Assembly (NCBI GenBank): GCA_900540625.1
Contig: UQGP01000003.1
Span: forward strand, 1-64,000
DNA from: an uncultured Porphyromonadaceae bacterium
GTDB taxonomy: Bacteria; Bacteroidota; Bacteroidia; Bacteroidales; Muribaculaceae
Length of the DNA stretch: 64,000 nucleotides
Direction of reading: 5' to 3'
In this document: in pieces, positions 16,475 through 24,586 of the stretch
How positions within the stretch are numbered: the first letter of the stretch is position 1
Layout: every line of letters begins with the position of its first letter
The notes under the pieces: generated by a model
The model's input: the letters and a program-made list of their open reading frames with translations, nothing else
Told to the model about the DNA's origin: nothing
The model's database searches: none
Translations under genes and position numbers: made by a program

Positions 16475-18679
16475 ATGGAGATTATGTTCAGACACTTATG
16501 CCGGCAGGTATTGCTATATACCGTCATCTTAGCCTCGGCAATCTCTGCACATGCAGACAGTTTTTTGATACCCGGGGCTGCCACACACGATTCTAAGACC
16601 AGCCAATATGTACGCAACTGGTGGCCGGCTAACGGGCAGACAGATAATGTCGCAGCCAACGCATGTTATGATATGACAGTGCTTGGTTCGCACTTATGGG
16701 TACTTGCCTACGAGAACGGCGTTGCTTCGGTTAAGATAATTAACGACGGCGGCATAGACAAGATCAATGACCAAGAGAAACATGTCAAATACTCGTTGGT
16801 GCGCGAAGCCAATCTCACCGGTATCCGCGAACGGCTTAAACATCTATGTAAACACAACAATATGGTCTATGGACTCGCTATCGTTGGTACAACCGCAACC
16901 ATATACCGATGGGATAGCGAGGATAGTGCGCCGGTGGAGATCTACAGCGAAAACCATGACTCGACAGACGATGTCAAAGATATGGGTACACATCCCGGCG
17001 ACGGCAACATCTACCTGCTTGAAGACAATGGCAATGCAACATTTGTTCGAGTGCTTGTCGAGGGTGAAAACGGGCAACTTAGGTCAAAAAAAGTCATCTC
17101 GTTGCCATACCTCGGCATCACAGACGCATACGCACACATAGATCCACAAGAGGACGGTTCGTTCTGGGTTAAGACTAACGGAACATACGGAGAACATTAC
17201 TCAGCAGAAGGCGTACTGATTGATCGACTTTCGTCGACGGGGTTAGGTGCGCCCAACGGCATCGGCCAATGCCATTTTGTATACTCAGACCGTAAACTTG
17301 CTCTGAGTATCGACTTTTGCAATGATATAAACAACTTAGACGACCATACCGAGTCGTGGAATACGCCCATGATTACATTGACAGACTACACCGATGGGAC
17401 GGATTTCACCAACGGTGACGGCAACGGTAAACAGACAAGTTGCATCGGGCGTGTATCCGATCGATACAGCGTGCATTCTCAGTCAAATATCAGGACAACA
17501 GCTTGCGACTATATTCTTAATGGACGTACACTTACGATGTATGCGCTCGATTGTGACGGCGGCATATTTCGTATACGCTACACTATGCCCGATATCGCGC
17601 TCAAAGCAAGTATTGAGACCGGATACAGCGAAACCGGAGATGATATCACACATTTTGTCGCGACAGTATCCTTCAACTCGCTTACGGAGGCGCAACTCAA
17701 CGAAATCAATGACAATGACACCAAGGATTTCAACTGCTACATTATATACATAAGAGACAAAGAAGGGAATATCATAGCCGAGCAATTCATCAATCCCGAC
17801 GTATATTTTGACGAGAACGACAATGTCACTTATATGTTCCAGCCTTCGTACACCTTTACCCTTGAGCGAAACGATGCGTACGAATATAGCATCGGGCATG
17901 AAATTGAAGCCGAAGTTCTCTTTGGTATGTACAGCCCGCGAGATATGTACGAAGTTCCTATCGGTACCGAGACAGCACAACACGACTATCCCGTAGACCT
18001 CGGGCAACCCGCCGTAAAATACTATAGCGGCAGCGGCGCCAATCAAGGCAATTGGCGCGTAGATATAGACTTTGATGCAGCGGATGACGGAGGAGCATCC
18101 CGCGAACCGGTATCATACTATGTGGTCGAGTCCAGCGCTGATAATCATGTATGGCATACGGTAGAAGACCTATACTATATCGTTGGGTCCCGTATGGTTG
18201 CCGCAGGAACGGAAGCCCATATCCCCGGTACATACGATTTCGGGCAGAAAGGCTATGCCTTCGGACGTCGGGAAAGTCCCGAACAAACTACGGCCGTGTG
18301 CACATATATTACCAAGCAAAATCCTCAGAATCTGCAGTACCGCGTCCGCGCTGTATACGCCTCATCAAATAACCTTATCACAAAAGAAGCAGCCAAGACA
18401 GCCGCACCGATAAGCAATGGAACAAGTGCAGTAATGGATATTACGGATAAAACAGCCGATGTCTTTACGGCATATCCGACGTATGCGACTTCATCCGTGA
18501 CCGTAGAAAGCTCGGATATTCTAAGCGACAATATCGAGATATATGGATTAAACGGTGCATTGGTGATGCAGATGCAGGGACAAAGAACAAATGTGCAAAC
18601 GATAGACATTACATCTATTCCTAAGGGAGCATATATACTCCGCATCGGAGGGAAAACAGCTTATTTCTTCAAAAAATAG
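16475..18679 (+). CDS. Secreted protein with type IX secretion C-terminal sorting domain
   Basis: A 734-residue protein with an N-terminal signal sequence (VLLYTVILASAISAHA). The C-terminal 75 residues are typical of a type A sorting domain: AYPTYATSSVTVES, then IEIYGLNGALVMQ, ending PKGAYILRIGGKTAYFFKK. The first 350 residues look like a beta-propeller or sandwich with repeated short strands (GSHLWVLAYENGVASVKII, NIYLLEDNGNATFV). No catalytic motif is visible, and I do not recognise the passenger function. A second ATG three codons in (16484) is also possible. It would be exported across the outer membrane and attached or released. Confidence 0.8.
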   Translation: MEIMFRHLCRQVLLYTVILASAISAHADSFLIPGAATHDSKTSQYVRNWWPANGQTDNVAANACYDMTVLGSHLWVLAYENGVASVKIINDGGIDKINDQEKHVKYSLVREANLTGIRERLKHLCKHNNMVYGLAIVGTTATIYRWDSEDSAPVEIYSENHDSTDDVKDMGTHPGDGNIYLLEDNGNATFVRVLVEGENGQLRSKKVISLPYLGITDAYAHIDPQEDGSFWVKTNGTYGEHYSAEGVLIDRLSSTGLGAPNGIGQCHFVYSDRKLALSIDFCNDINNLDDHTESWNTPMITLTDYTDGTDFTNGDGNGKQTSCIGRVSDRYSVHSQSNIRTTACDYILNGRTLTMYALDCDGGIFRIRYTMPDIALKASIETGYSETGDDITHFVATVSFNSLTEAQLNEINDNDTKDFNCYIIYIRDKEGNIIAEQFINPDVYFDENDNVTYMFQPSYTFTLERNDAYEYSIGHEIEAEVLFGMYSPRDMYEVPIGTETAQHDYPVDLGQPAVKYYSGSGANQGNWRVDIDFDAADDGGASREPVSYYVVESSADNHVWHTVEDLYYIVGSRMVAAGTEAHIPGTYDFGQKGYAFGRRESPEQTTAVCTYITKQNPQNLQYRVRAVYASSNNLITKEAAKTAAPISNGTSAVMDITDKTADVFTAYPTYATSSVTVESSDILSDNIEIYGLNGALVMQMQGQRTNVQTIDITSIPKGAYILRIGGKTAYFFKK

Positions 18680-18683
18680 CATT

Positions 18684-18754
18684 AGATAATTCTACATAAC
18701 AGGTTGACATCTATATGCGTTTGTAAGCAGAAGTCGTATTGGCTTCTGTTTTTT
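18684..18754 (+). repeat. 71-bp direct repeat, left copy (target duplication)
   Basis: This 71-bp segment is identical, base for base, to 19466-19536. The two copies abut the two ends of the IS remnant exactly. IS1634-family elements are known for unusually long target duplications, so this is best read as one. It includes the terminator of the upstream gene. Confidence 0.85.
18726..18754 (+). terminator. Intrinsic terminator of the type IX-sorted gene, left copy
   Basis: A 10-bp stem with two G-U pairs (AGCAGAAGTC, 18726-18735, with GGCTTCTGTT, 18741-18750), a 5-base loop and a run of six T. It lies 46 bp after the stop codon at 18679 and is duplicated at 19508-19538. Confidence 0.75.
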
Positions 18755-18767
18755 CCTGACTTCGTCA
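18755..18767 (+). repeat. Left terminal inverted repeat
   Basis: CCTGACTTCGTCA, a perfect inverse of 19453-19465, starting on the first base after the left direct repeat. Confidence 0.8.
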
Positions 18768-18812
18768 CTCAAAAAACACGTATTTTATAACTGATTGATA
18801 AACAATATTTTG

Positions 18813-18820
18813 TATCTTTG
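18813..18820 (+). promoter_or_regulatory. -7 box (TATCTTTG) in front of the transposase remnant
   Basis: Perfect TAnnTTTG match about 40 bases before the original ATG at 18860. Transcription would start inside the hairpin at 18817-18846. Confidence 0.45.
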
Positions 18821-18846
18821 CGTACCCTTGTTTTGGGGTACGCAAA
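18817..18846 (+). other. Subterminal hairpin at the transposase 5' end
   Basis: TTTGCGTACCC (18817-18827) pairs with GGGTACGCAAA (18836-18846) over 11 bp. The motif GGGGTACGCAA recurs at the right end of the element (19442-19452). It may be a transposase recognition site, or a structure that blocks translation of outside transcripts as in other insertion sequences. Confidence 0.5.
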
Positions 18847-18859
18847 AGGTTTTTTAACT

Positions 18860-19455
18860 ATGTTTGTCAAAAAAAGAAGAATCGTTCCGGAACAACAAGT
18901 ATTGTAGTTGCGGAAAAACAAAAGGCAATTATAAAGAGTTGGTTACCATAGGTGTTGCCAAAGATGCTAACGATATTGATAGTATAGTAAATGCTGGACG
19001 TGAATGGATTTCCAAAGAAGAATCCCGGCGCCATCCACAACTCGATTTATATGGTGAGGAGCGTGAGGCATGTGACCGTGAGCGCGAAGAAGTCCGCCGC
19101 GTTCTGTCCAATGTCAGCAATATTCTTCTCAACGGATGCGACTTGATATTAGATCGCACGTTTGATAGGATTGGTTTCAATCGTATTGACGATGATGTAT
19201 TCCGCAAACTTGTAAAGGCTCGTTTAGCATATCCAACAAGCAAGGCCGCTACGGTGGAATATCTGAAAAACCACTTTGACGAAGATGTGGATCTCTCAAA
19301 AATCTATCGCTATCTTGACAAGCTTAGCGACCATCAGCACGAAATCGTACAGGACATTAGCGTGCGTCATACAGCGAAACTGTTCGGTGGAAATATCGGA
19401 GTGCTATTAGAAAATCGCCAAACTCTTTGATGAAGATTTTTGGGGTACGCAATGA
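18860..19455 (+). pseudogene. Broken IS1634-family transposase
   Basis: The original coding frame can be followed through four segments. It runs ATG at 18860 (MFVKK), then RSGTTSIVVAEK in a second frame, then KGNYKELVTIGVAKD to GGNIGVL in a third, and finally KIAKLFDEDFWGTQ-stop (19411-19455) back in the second. So there are at least two frameshifts near the N-terminus and a large internal deletion near 19405. The middle part (RFVFRKLVKARLAYPTSK-like segment, then TVEYLKNHFDEDVDLS and YRYLDKL) is the conserved N-terminal domain of Bacteroidales IS1634 transposases. The DDE catalytic core is missing. Confidence 0.78.
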
Positions 19456-19465
19456 CGAAGTCAGG
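19453..19465 (+). repeat. Right terminal inverted repeat
   Basis: TGACGAAGTCAGG, the perfect inverse of the left end. It contains the transposase stop codon TGA. Confidence 0.8.
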
Positions 19466-19536
19466 AGATAATTCTACATAACAGGTTGACATCTATATGC
19501 GTTTGTAAGCAGAAGTCGTATTGGCTTCTGTTTTTT
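19466..19536 (+). repeat. 71-bp direct repeat, right copy (target duplication)
   Basis: Identical to 18684-18754 with no mismatch. The match ends exactly where the left copy meets the element, which supports duplication at insertion rather than chance similarity. Confidence 0.85.
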
Positions 19537-19538
19537 TT
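19508..19538 (+). terminator. Duplicated intrinsic terminator, right copy
   Basis: Same 10-bp stem as at 18726-18754, here followed by eight T. It now stops any transcript leaving the element before it reaches the outer-membrane gene. Confidence 0.7.
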
Positions 19539-19557
19539 GTGAGGTAGTGTCACAAAA
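19535..19557 (+). other. Small palindrome TTTTGTGA/TCACAAAA
   Basis: TTTTGTGA (19535-19542) and TCACAAAA (19550-19557) form a perfect 8-bp inverted repeat with a 7-base spacer, between the terminator and the beta-barrel gene. It could be an operator or a second stem behind the terminator. No regulator is known. Confidence 0.35.
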
Positions 19558-19636
19558 CAGGCTTTGCTGCGTCTAACATATGGAGGCCATCCAAGGAACA
19601 ATTCATAATAAGACGATAAGAACAAACACAAGGATA

Positions 19637-21754
19637 ATGAAACCAATCAAATCAATAAAACCGGCACTCTCGGCACTCGTTCTCTCGGCAGTATGCCTGC
19701 CCGCTGCGGCGCAGACTGTACCGGCGGACACGATACAAGAACCTGCGGACACCACGCAAATAGAGGAACTGCAAGAAGTGATTATACAAGCGCCTAAAGT
19801 CGTACGTAAATCCGATATGGACTTGTATTTTCCGAGCAGTAGCGCCGTTGAACATTCCAAGAATGGTATGACGCTGCTACGCAATATGATGATTCCGTCT
19901 TTGGAGGTCAACGAGGTGATGGGGACGGTGACTTCTGCCGGTCAGAGCGTACAAGTGCGCATCAACGGGCGCGAAGCTACCGTCAAACAAGTGAATGCTC
20001 TACTTCCGCAGAGCATTAAGCGCGTTGAATGGATAACCGAACCGGGGTTACGCTACAACGGAGCTTACGCAGTACTGAACTTCATAGTGCGTAATCCTGA
20101 CGCAGGAGGCTCGTTTATGGCGGACGCTATGCCGGCACTGACGGCCAAGTGGGGACAATATAATGCCAACGTCAAGCTCAATTACGGGCGCTCACAATGG
20201 GAGGTAGGCGGCGAATACAAGCTCACCAGTGATCTTGACATATACCGTGATTATATGGAGCGTTTCACCTATGCAGACGGGACGTCACTGACACGCAACG
20301 AAAAAGCTCAAGGAGGAAGTCTCGATAATAACTTCGCGTACGCCAATCTGACTTACAGCTATATAAAGCCTGATACTACAACCATTTACGTTGGCTTCTC
20401 CATAAATAGGGACATGGGAACGGGCAACGAATATAACGGACTGATGTCGATGAGCGACGGACGCCCGGATATCCTGTTGCGGGACGTAACAAACAGTCGC
20501 GGAACTTCGCCGGCATTCGGCGCATATTTTGAACAAAAATTTCCTCGTCGCCAGTCGCTGGTAGTGGACTTGAACGCGTCATGGGATATGGGCCGTACAT
20601 ACAACAGCTATGTGGAGCGTGATGCTGCCTCCGGAGATTTACTCACGGACGTGTCCACTGATATCTATGACCGTAACCAGGGATATGCGATGGAGGCCGA
20701 TTATATCAAGCGTTGGGACAACGGTCGTTTGACGGCAGGTGCATCATATAAATACAGTCGCAGCCGCTCGCAGTACGACAACCTTGATGGGGAGATTTTC
20801 CACCAGCGTCAGGACAAGGCATACTTTTTTGCGGAGTACTACCACCGTATTAATAAAGTGTCGCTGACCGCCGGTATGGGTGCTAATTTCACATCCTTCA
20901 AATTTGCCGAGACAGGGCAGGGCAATAGCTCATGGAATATGCGCCCCGAATTTTCCGCCTCATATGCCATAAACAACAAACACCAATTACGTCTCAACTT
21001 TACCTCCTGGCAGACTGCGCCGACGCTGATGCAGACAAATATCGCCGCACAACAGCTCGACGGTTTCCAGTGGCGTATCGGCAACCAGGACTTGAAAACC
21101 TCGTCCTCGTATATGCTGTCGCTGCGATACAATTTCACATTGCCACGAATCATAGGCTCCTTCGGAATCAACGGCTTCACCTCACCCAATGCCATTGCCC
21201 CGTACATGTACTGGGACGGAGACCGTCTTGTGACATCGTATGAAAACAGTCGCGGCTTCCAGCAATTGTTACTGCGTTTTTCACCGCAGGTTGAGGTCAT
21301 TCCCGGATGGTTTATGGTCAATGGCACTATCATCTACAGCGCCGAGCGTATGCGTGGCAACGGTTATACGCACTACAACCACAATTGGAGCGGCAGCGTA
21401 TCGGCCAATATCACTCACTGGGGGTTCACACTGATGACCAGCTACCAGCGTTCGGCCAAAGAACTTTTCGGCGAAACAATCTCCTGGGGTGAAAACCTGT
21501 CTGTGGTGATGCTCTCATACGACTGGAAAAACTGGAGTTTCGGCGGCGGTGTGATTATGCCTTTCGGTAGATATGACCAAGGATCGAAACAAATCAGCCT
21601 TTATAACACCAACGAAAGGCATACTCGTATGGATATGCGAATGCCGTACCTGCGCATATCCTACAACGTCCAGTGGGGACGACAGAAACGAAGCGTGAAC
21701 AAACTGATAAACGCCGATGCGGACACACAACGTTCGACAGCCGGAGGTAGATAA
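19637..21754 (+). CDS. Outer membrane beta-barrel protein (TonB-receptor-like, OMP_b-brl family)
   Basis: A 705-residue outer membrane protein with signal peptide MKPIKSIKPALSALVLSAVC, cut near AAAQT. A short plug-like segment (QEVIIQAPKVV, then VQVRINGREATVKQVNALLP and VEWITEPGLRYNGA) is followed by a large barrel of alternating strands. No clear N-terminal carboxypeptidase-like domain is present. Family members are often described as TonB-dependent receptors, but the ligand and even transport activity are unproven. The ATG at 19637 begins the signal peptide and is preceded by AAGGA; an upstream in-frame ATG at 19580 lacks support. It lies just downstream of the IS-linked duplication. Confidence 0.83.
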   Translation: MKPIKSIKPALSALVLSAVCLPAAAQTVPADTIQEPADTTQIEELQEVIIQAPKVVRKSDMDLYFPSSSAVEHSKNGMTLLRNMMIPSLEVNEVMGTVTSAGQSVQVRINGREATVKQVNALLPQSIKRVEWITEPGLRYNGAYAVLNFIVRNPDAGGSFMADAMPALTAKWGQYNANVKLNYGRSQWEVGGEYKLTSDLDIYRDYMERFTYADGTSLTRNEKAQGGSLDNNFAYANLTYSYIKPDTTTIYVGFSINRDMGTGNEYNGLMSMSDGRPDILLRDVTNSRGTSPAFGAYFEQKFPRRQSLVVDLNASWDMGRTYNSYVERDAASGDLLTDVSTDIYDRNQGYAMEADYIKRWDNGRLTAGASYKYSRSRSQYDNLDGEIFHQRQDKAYFFAEYYHRINKVSLTAGMGANFTSFKFAETGQGNSSWNMRPEFSASYAINNKHQLRLNFTSWQTAPTLMQTNIAAQQLDGFQWRIGNQDLKTSSSYMLSLRYNFTLPRIIGSFGINGFTSPNAIAPYMYWDGDRLVTSYENSRGFQQLLLRFSPQVEVIPGWFMVNGTIIYSAERMRGNGYTHYNHNWSGSVSANITHWGFTLMTSYQRSAKELFGETISWGENLSVVMLSYDWKNWSFGGGVIMPFGRYDQGSKQISLYNTNERHTRMDMRMPYLRISYNVQWGRQKRSVNKLINADADTQRSTAGGR

Positions 21755-21794
21755 TAACGCCGGACAAAGCTAAAATAAGGTTGAGTTGAGCCGG

Positions 21795-21832
21795 GTCGGC
21801 TGTCATCTAACAATACATAGATGGCAGCCGAC
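21795..21832 (+). terminator. Terminator hairpin after the beta-barrel gene
   Basis: GTCGGCTGTCATCT (21795-21808) pairs with AGATGGCAGCCGAC (21819-21832), 14 bp with one G-U pair and a 10-base loop. A short TTTT follows at 21840-21843. It separates the gene from the udk promoter. Confidence 0.7.
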
Positions 21833-21891
21833 TTCGGCGTTTTGTGCGCACAAAAGACAGCCAAGAAAGCACCTAATCAAAAAATTATTCG

Positions 21892-21899
21892 TATTTTTG
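21892..21899 (+). promoter_or_regulatory. -7 box (TATTTTTG) for udk-lptB
   Basis: Fits TAnnTTTG, 76 bases before the udk start. No -33 box is obvious. Confidence 0.4.
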
Positions 21900-21975
21900 C
21901 TGAAAAATGTAGGGCGTTGCCGATTGTGGTGGCGTCAGATTAATTGTATGCACAACCCAATCATCTGAAACAGAT

Positions 21976-22605
21976 ATGCTTATCATAGGTATAGCCGGTG
22001 GAACCGGTTCGGGCAAGACCACAGTCGTCAATAAGATTATCAACGCGCTTCCGGCCGGGGAAGTCGCAGTTTTACCACAGGATTCCTACTACAAGGATTC
22101 CAGCCATATTCCGCCCGAAGAACGCAGTAAAATCAACTTTGACGAGCCTGCCGCCATCGAATGGCCGTTGCTGCGCAAGCATTTGGACATGTTGCGTCAT
22201 GGCCAAAGTGTCGAAATGCCCACGTATTCGTATCTGACATGTACACGTCAGCCCGAAGTGGTACACGTCGAACCACGCGAAGTTGTCATTGTCGAAGGTA
22301 TTCTTGTATTATGCGAGCCGTCCTTGCGCGAGATGATGGATGTCAAAGTGTTTGTAGACGCAGACCCGGATGATCGACTCATACGAGTCATTGCTCGCGA
22401 CTGTATCCAACGCGGTCGTACGCCGCAAATGGTTATTGACCGCTACCAAGGCGTACTTAAACCCATGCATATGCAGCATATCGAACCGTCCAAACGATAT
22501 GCCGACCTCATTGTGCCGCAAGGCGGAAGCAATACCGTTGCCATAAACCTGTTGACCGACTATATCGAAAGCAGACTGCGTCGTTCGCACAATACGCCCC
22601 AATAA
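21976..22605 (+). CDS. udk: Uridine kinase
   Basis: A 209-residue cytoplasmic kinase that phosphorylates uridine and cytidine for pyrimidine salvage. The P-loop GGTGSGKTT is at residues 8-16. The QDSYYKD and NFDEPAAIEWPLL stretches bind the nucleoside, and the segment RLIRVIARDCIQRGRT forms the lid. Length is normal. It is followed after 9 bp by lptB, so the two are probably co-transcribed although functionally unrelated. Confidence 0.95.
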   Translation: MLIIGIAGGTGSGKTTVVNKIINALPAGEVAVLPQDSYYKDSSHIPPEERSKINFDEPAAIEWPLLRKHLDMLRHGQSVEMPTYSYLTCTRQPEVVHVEPREVVIVEGILVLCEPSLREMMDVKVFVDADPDDRLIRVIARDCIQRGRTPQMVIDRYQGVLKPMHMQHIEPSKRYADLIVPQGGSNTVAINLLTDYIESRLRRSHNTPQ

Positions 22606-22614
22606 TCACTCAGC

Positions 22615-23466
22615 ATGAAGATTTCTGTACCCAAAATTTCGCTGCCAAAGATATCCCTTCCGCATATAGGCAAGAAAAGTCGGGACAAAGAAGGCAACTC
22701 CTCGGCTGTAGATCAAACGAGCCTGCCGGAAGTAGATGACAGCGAAGCAATGCTGCGCACCGATGATCTTGTAAAAATTTACGGTAAGCGCACCGTTGTC
22801 GACCATGTGTCCATAAACGTCACAAAAGGGGAGATTGTCGGGCTTCTCGGTCCCAATGGAGCCGGGAAGACCACGACCTTTTATATGACCACAGGCCTGA
22901 TACGGCCTAATGCCGGCCGTATATACCTCAACGATACCGACATCACATCCTATCCGGTCTATAGACGTGCGCAATGCGGTATAGCATACCTGCCGCAGGA
23001 TGCCTCGGTATTCCGTAGTCTAAGCGTAGAAGACAATATCCGTGCCGTACTCGAAATGACGGGCAAGCCCAAAGAATACCAAAAAGCAAAGCTCGAAAGT
23101 CTTATCGACGAGTTCAACCTCCAGAAAGTACGTCATAATCTTGGTAGCCGACTGAGCGGTGGCGAAAGACGCCGTACCGAGATAGCACGTTGTCTTGCCA
23201 TAGACCCGAAATTCATTATGCTTGACGAACCATTTGCCGGAGTCGACCCCATAGCCGTCGAAGACATCCAATCCGTAGTCGTCAAACTTAAAGAAAAGAA
23301 TATCGGCATACTAATTACCGACCATAATCCCCACGCCACACTTAGCATTACAGACCGCGCTTACTTGCTTTTTGAAGGTCGAATACTATATCAGGGCACT
23401 TCGCGTCAATTGGCCGAAAACCCCGTGGTACGAGAAAAGTATCTTGGCCGTGACTTTGTATATTAA
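22615..23466 (+). CDS. lptB: LPS export ABC transporter ATP-binding protein LptB, with N-terminal extension
   Basis: LptB powers extraction of lipopolysaccharide from the inner membrane with LptFG. Residues 50-283 are a full ATPase domain: Walker A GPNGAGKTT (79-87), signature LSGGERRR (180-187), Walker B IMLDEP (201-206), and the switch histidine in ITDHNPHATL. The first 45 residues are an extra basic segment with a near-repeat (VPKISLPKISLPHIGKK) followed by an acidic linker, absent from the roughly 240-residue enterobacterial LptB. No other lpt gene is nearby. It sits 9 bp after udk. Confidence 0.93.
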   Translation: MKISVPKISLPKISLPHIGKKSRDKEGNSSAVDQTSLPEVDDSEAMLRTDDLVKIYGKRTVVDHVSINVTKGEIVGLLGPNGAGKTTTFYMTTGLIRPNAGRIYLNDTDITSYPVYRRAQCGIAYLPQDASVFRSLSVEDNIRAVLEMTGKPKEYQKAKLESLIDEFNLQKVRHNLGSRLSGGERRRTEIARCLAIDPKFIMLDEPFAGVDPIAVEDIQSVVVKLKEKNIGILITDHNPHATLSITDRAYLLFEGRILYQGTSRQLAENPVVREKYLGRDFVY

Positions 23467-23525
23467 TCATAACGCGTCAAACTAAACACGAGAAAGAATC
23501 CTTTTTTTCGAAACGACCAAAGACG

Positions 23526-24506
23526 ATGAAAAAGACTATAAAAAAAATTGCAGTAGCTACCGCAATATTTGCAGTTGCCGTACCTGCCGTCCAAGCACAG
23601 GTAGATTTTTCACGACTGATTAGCGGAGCACAAAAAGCCGTACAAGCGTTCACCCTCAGTGATGAGCAAATCAACGCCTACGTACACGAATACATACAGC
23701 ACAGCGATTCGACAAATAAAGTGCTGCCCGAGACATCGCCATACGTCATCAGACTGCGCACGCTCACTCAAGGCCTGACAGACGTCGAAGGCACTCCGCT
23801 TAACTTCAAGGTCTACGAAGCCACAGAAGTCAATGCTTTCGCATGTGCAGACGGCAGCGTGCGCGTGTACTCAGCACTTATGGACGCCATGGATGACAAT
23901 GAATTGCTTGGCGTTATCGGACACGAAATGGGACACGTAGCACACCGCGATTCTCGCAAGGCGTTCCAGACTGCATTAATGACTTCGGCCCTTAAAGACG
24001 GCATAGCATCAAGAGGCGGCGTAGTGGCACAACTCACCGACTCGCAACTCGGCCAACTGGGCGAAGCCCTTGTAAACGCGCGCTACTCACAAAAACAAGA
24101 AAATAATGCCGACGATTACGGCTACGATTTTCTGAAAAAGCATGGTAAGAATCCCGCAGCAATGGCCGCGTCGTTCAAAAAGCTGAAACAACTTGAAGGC
24201 GCATCATCGACCGGGACCAATATGGTCAACCAACTTTTCAGCTCCCATCCGCAATTAGAGAAGCGCATAGATCGAATGGAGAAGAAATGCAAGAAAGACG
24301 GATACGATTTGGCAACCTTAGCCGGTAAAACGCAGGCCGACTACAATAAGGCGACAACAGCCACAGCATCCAAGAGCAGCAAGACCTCCAAATCGACAAA
24401 ATCCGGTAAGTCCGGCAAATCGAGCAAGACTTCAAAGACGTCAAAGTCTACCAAGAGTTCCAAATCCTCGAAGACGTCCAAGAGCAGCAAGAATTCAAAG
24501 AAATAA
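23526..24506 (+). CDS. M48 family metalloprotease with serine/lysine-rich tail
   Basis: A 326-residue exported protease. A signal peptide (IAVATAIFAVAVPAVQA, cut near residue 25) is followed by an M48 domain with zinc site HEMGH at 133-137 and a third ligand, probably Glu192 in QENNADDYGY. Such Htp/LoiP/YggG-type proteases degrade misfolded proteins in the periplasm. Residues 283-326 are an unusual tail made almost only of Ser, Lys and Thr in short SKS/TSK units. It is strongly basic and probably disordered. It follows lptB by 59 bp and ends before a hairpin. Confidence 0.92.
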   Translation: MKKTIKKIAVATAIFAVAVPAVQAQVDFSRLISGAQKAVQAFTLSDEQINAYVHEYIQHSDSTNKVLPETSPYVIRLRTLTQGLTDVEGTPLNFKVYEATEVNAFACADGSVRVYSALMDAMDDNELLGVIGHEMGHVAHRDSRKAFQTALMTSALKDGIASRGGVVAQLTDSQLGQLGEALVNARYSQKQENNADDYGYDFLKKHGKNPAAMAASFKKLKQLEGASSTGTNMVNQLFSSHPQLEKRIDRMEKKCKKDGYDLATLAGKTQADYNKATTATASKSSKTSKSTKSGKSGKSSKTSKTSKSTKSSKSSKTSKSSKNSKK

Positions 24507-24515
24507 AATAACGAA

Positions 24516-24569
24516 TATTCGGCCTTTATTCGGGATATGAGTACCTGCCCCGTCCCGAGAGGCCGAATA
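24516..24569 (+). terminator. Hairpin after the M48 protease gene
   Basis: TATTCGGCCT (24516-24525) pairs with AGGCCGAATA (24560-24569), and CGGGA/TCCCG continues the inner stem. No T-run follows (AACATATCT), so it may be a partial terminator between the M48 gene and nadE. Confidence 0.5.
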
Positions 24570-24586
24570 AACATATCTATAGCAAT

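Larger units (their letters stand above)
18755..19465 (+). mobile_element. Internally deleted IS1634-like insertion sequence (711 bp, non-autonomous)
   Basis: The element is bounded by a perfect 13-bp terminal inverted repeat (CCTGACTTCGTCA at 18755-18767, its complement at 19453-19465) and by 71-bp direct repeats. Inside are a promoter, a subterminal hairpin and a broken transposase of about 190 residues. The family's transposases exceed 500 residues, so most of the catalytic region is lost. The transposase stop codon lies in the right inverted repeat, as in intact insertion sequences. It cannot make its own transposase. Confidence 0.75.

Noticed and set aside
18864..19430. An intact 188-residue gene starting with TTG
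   Set aside because: The upstream ATG and N-terminal motif lie in other frames, and the C-terminus continues in yet another. It is a broken transposase, not a whole gene.
18684..19536. Reading the two 71-bp repeats as a CRISPR or phage attachment pair
   Set aside because: There are only two copies, 711 bp apart, abutting perfect inverted repeats and a transposase remnant. No integrase or tRNA is present.
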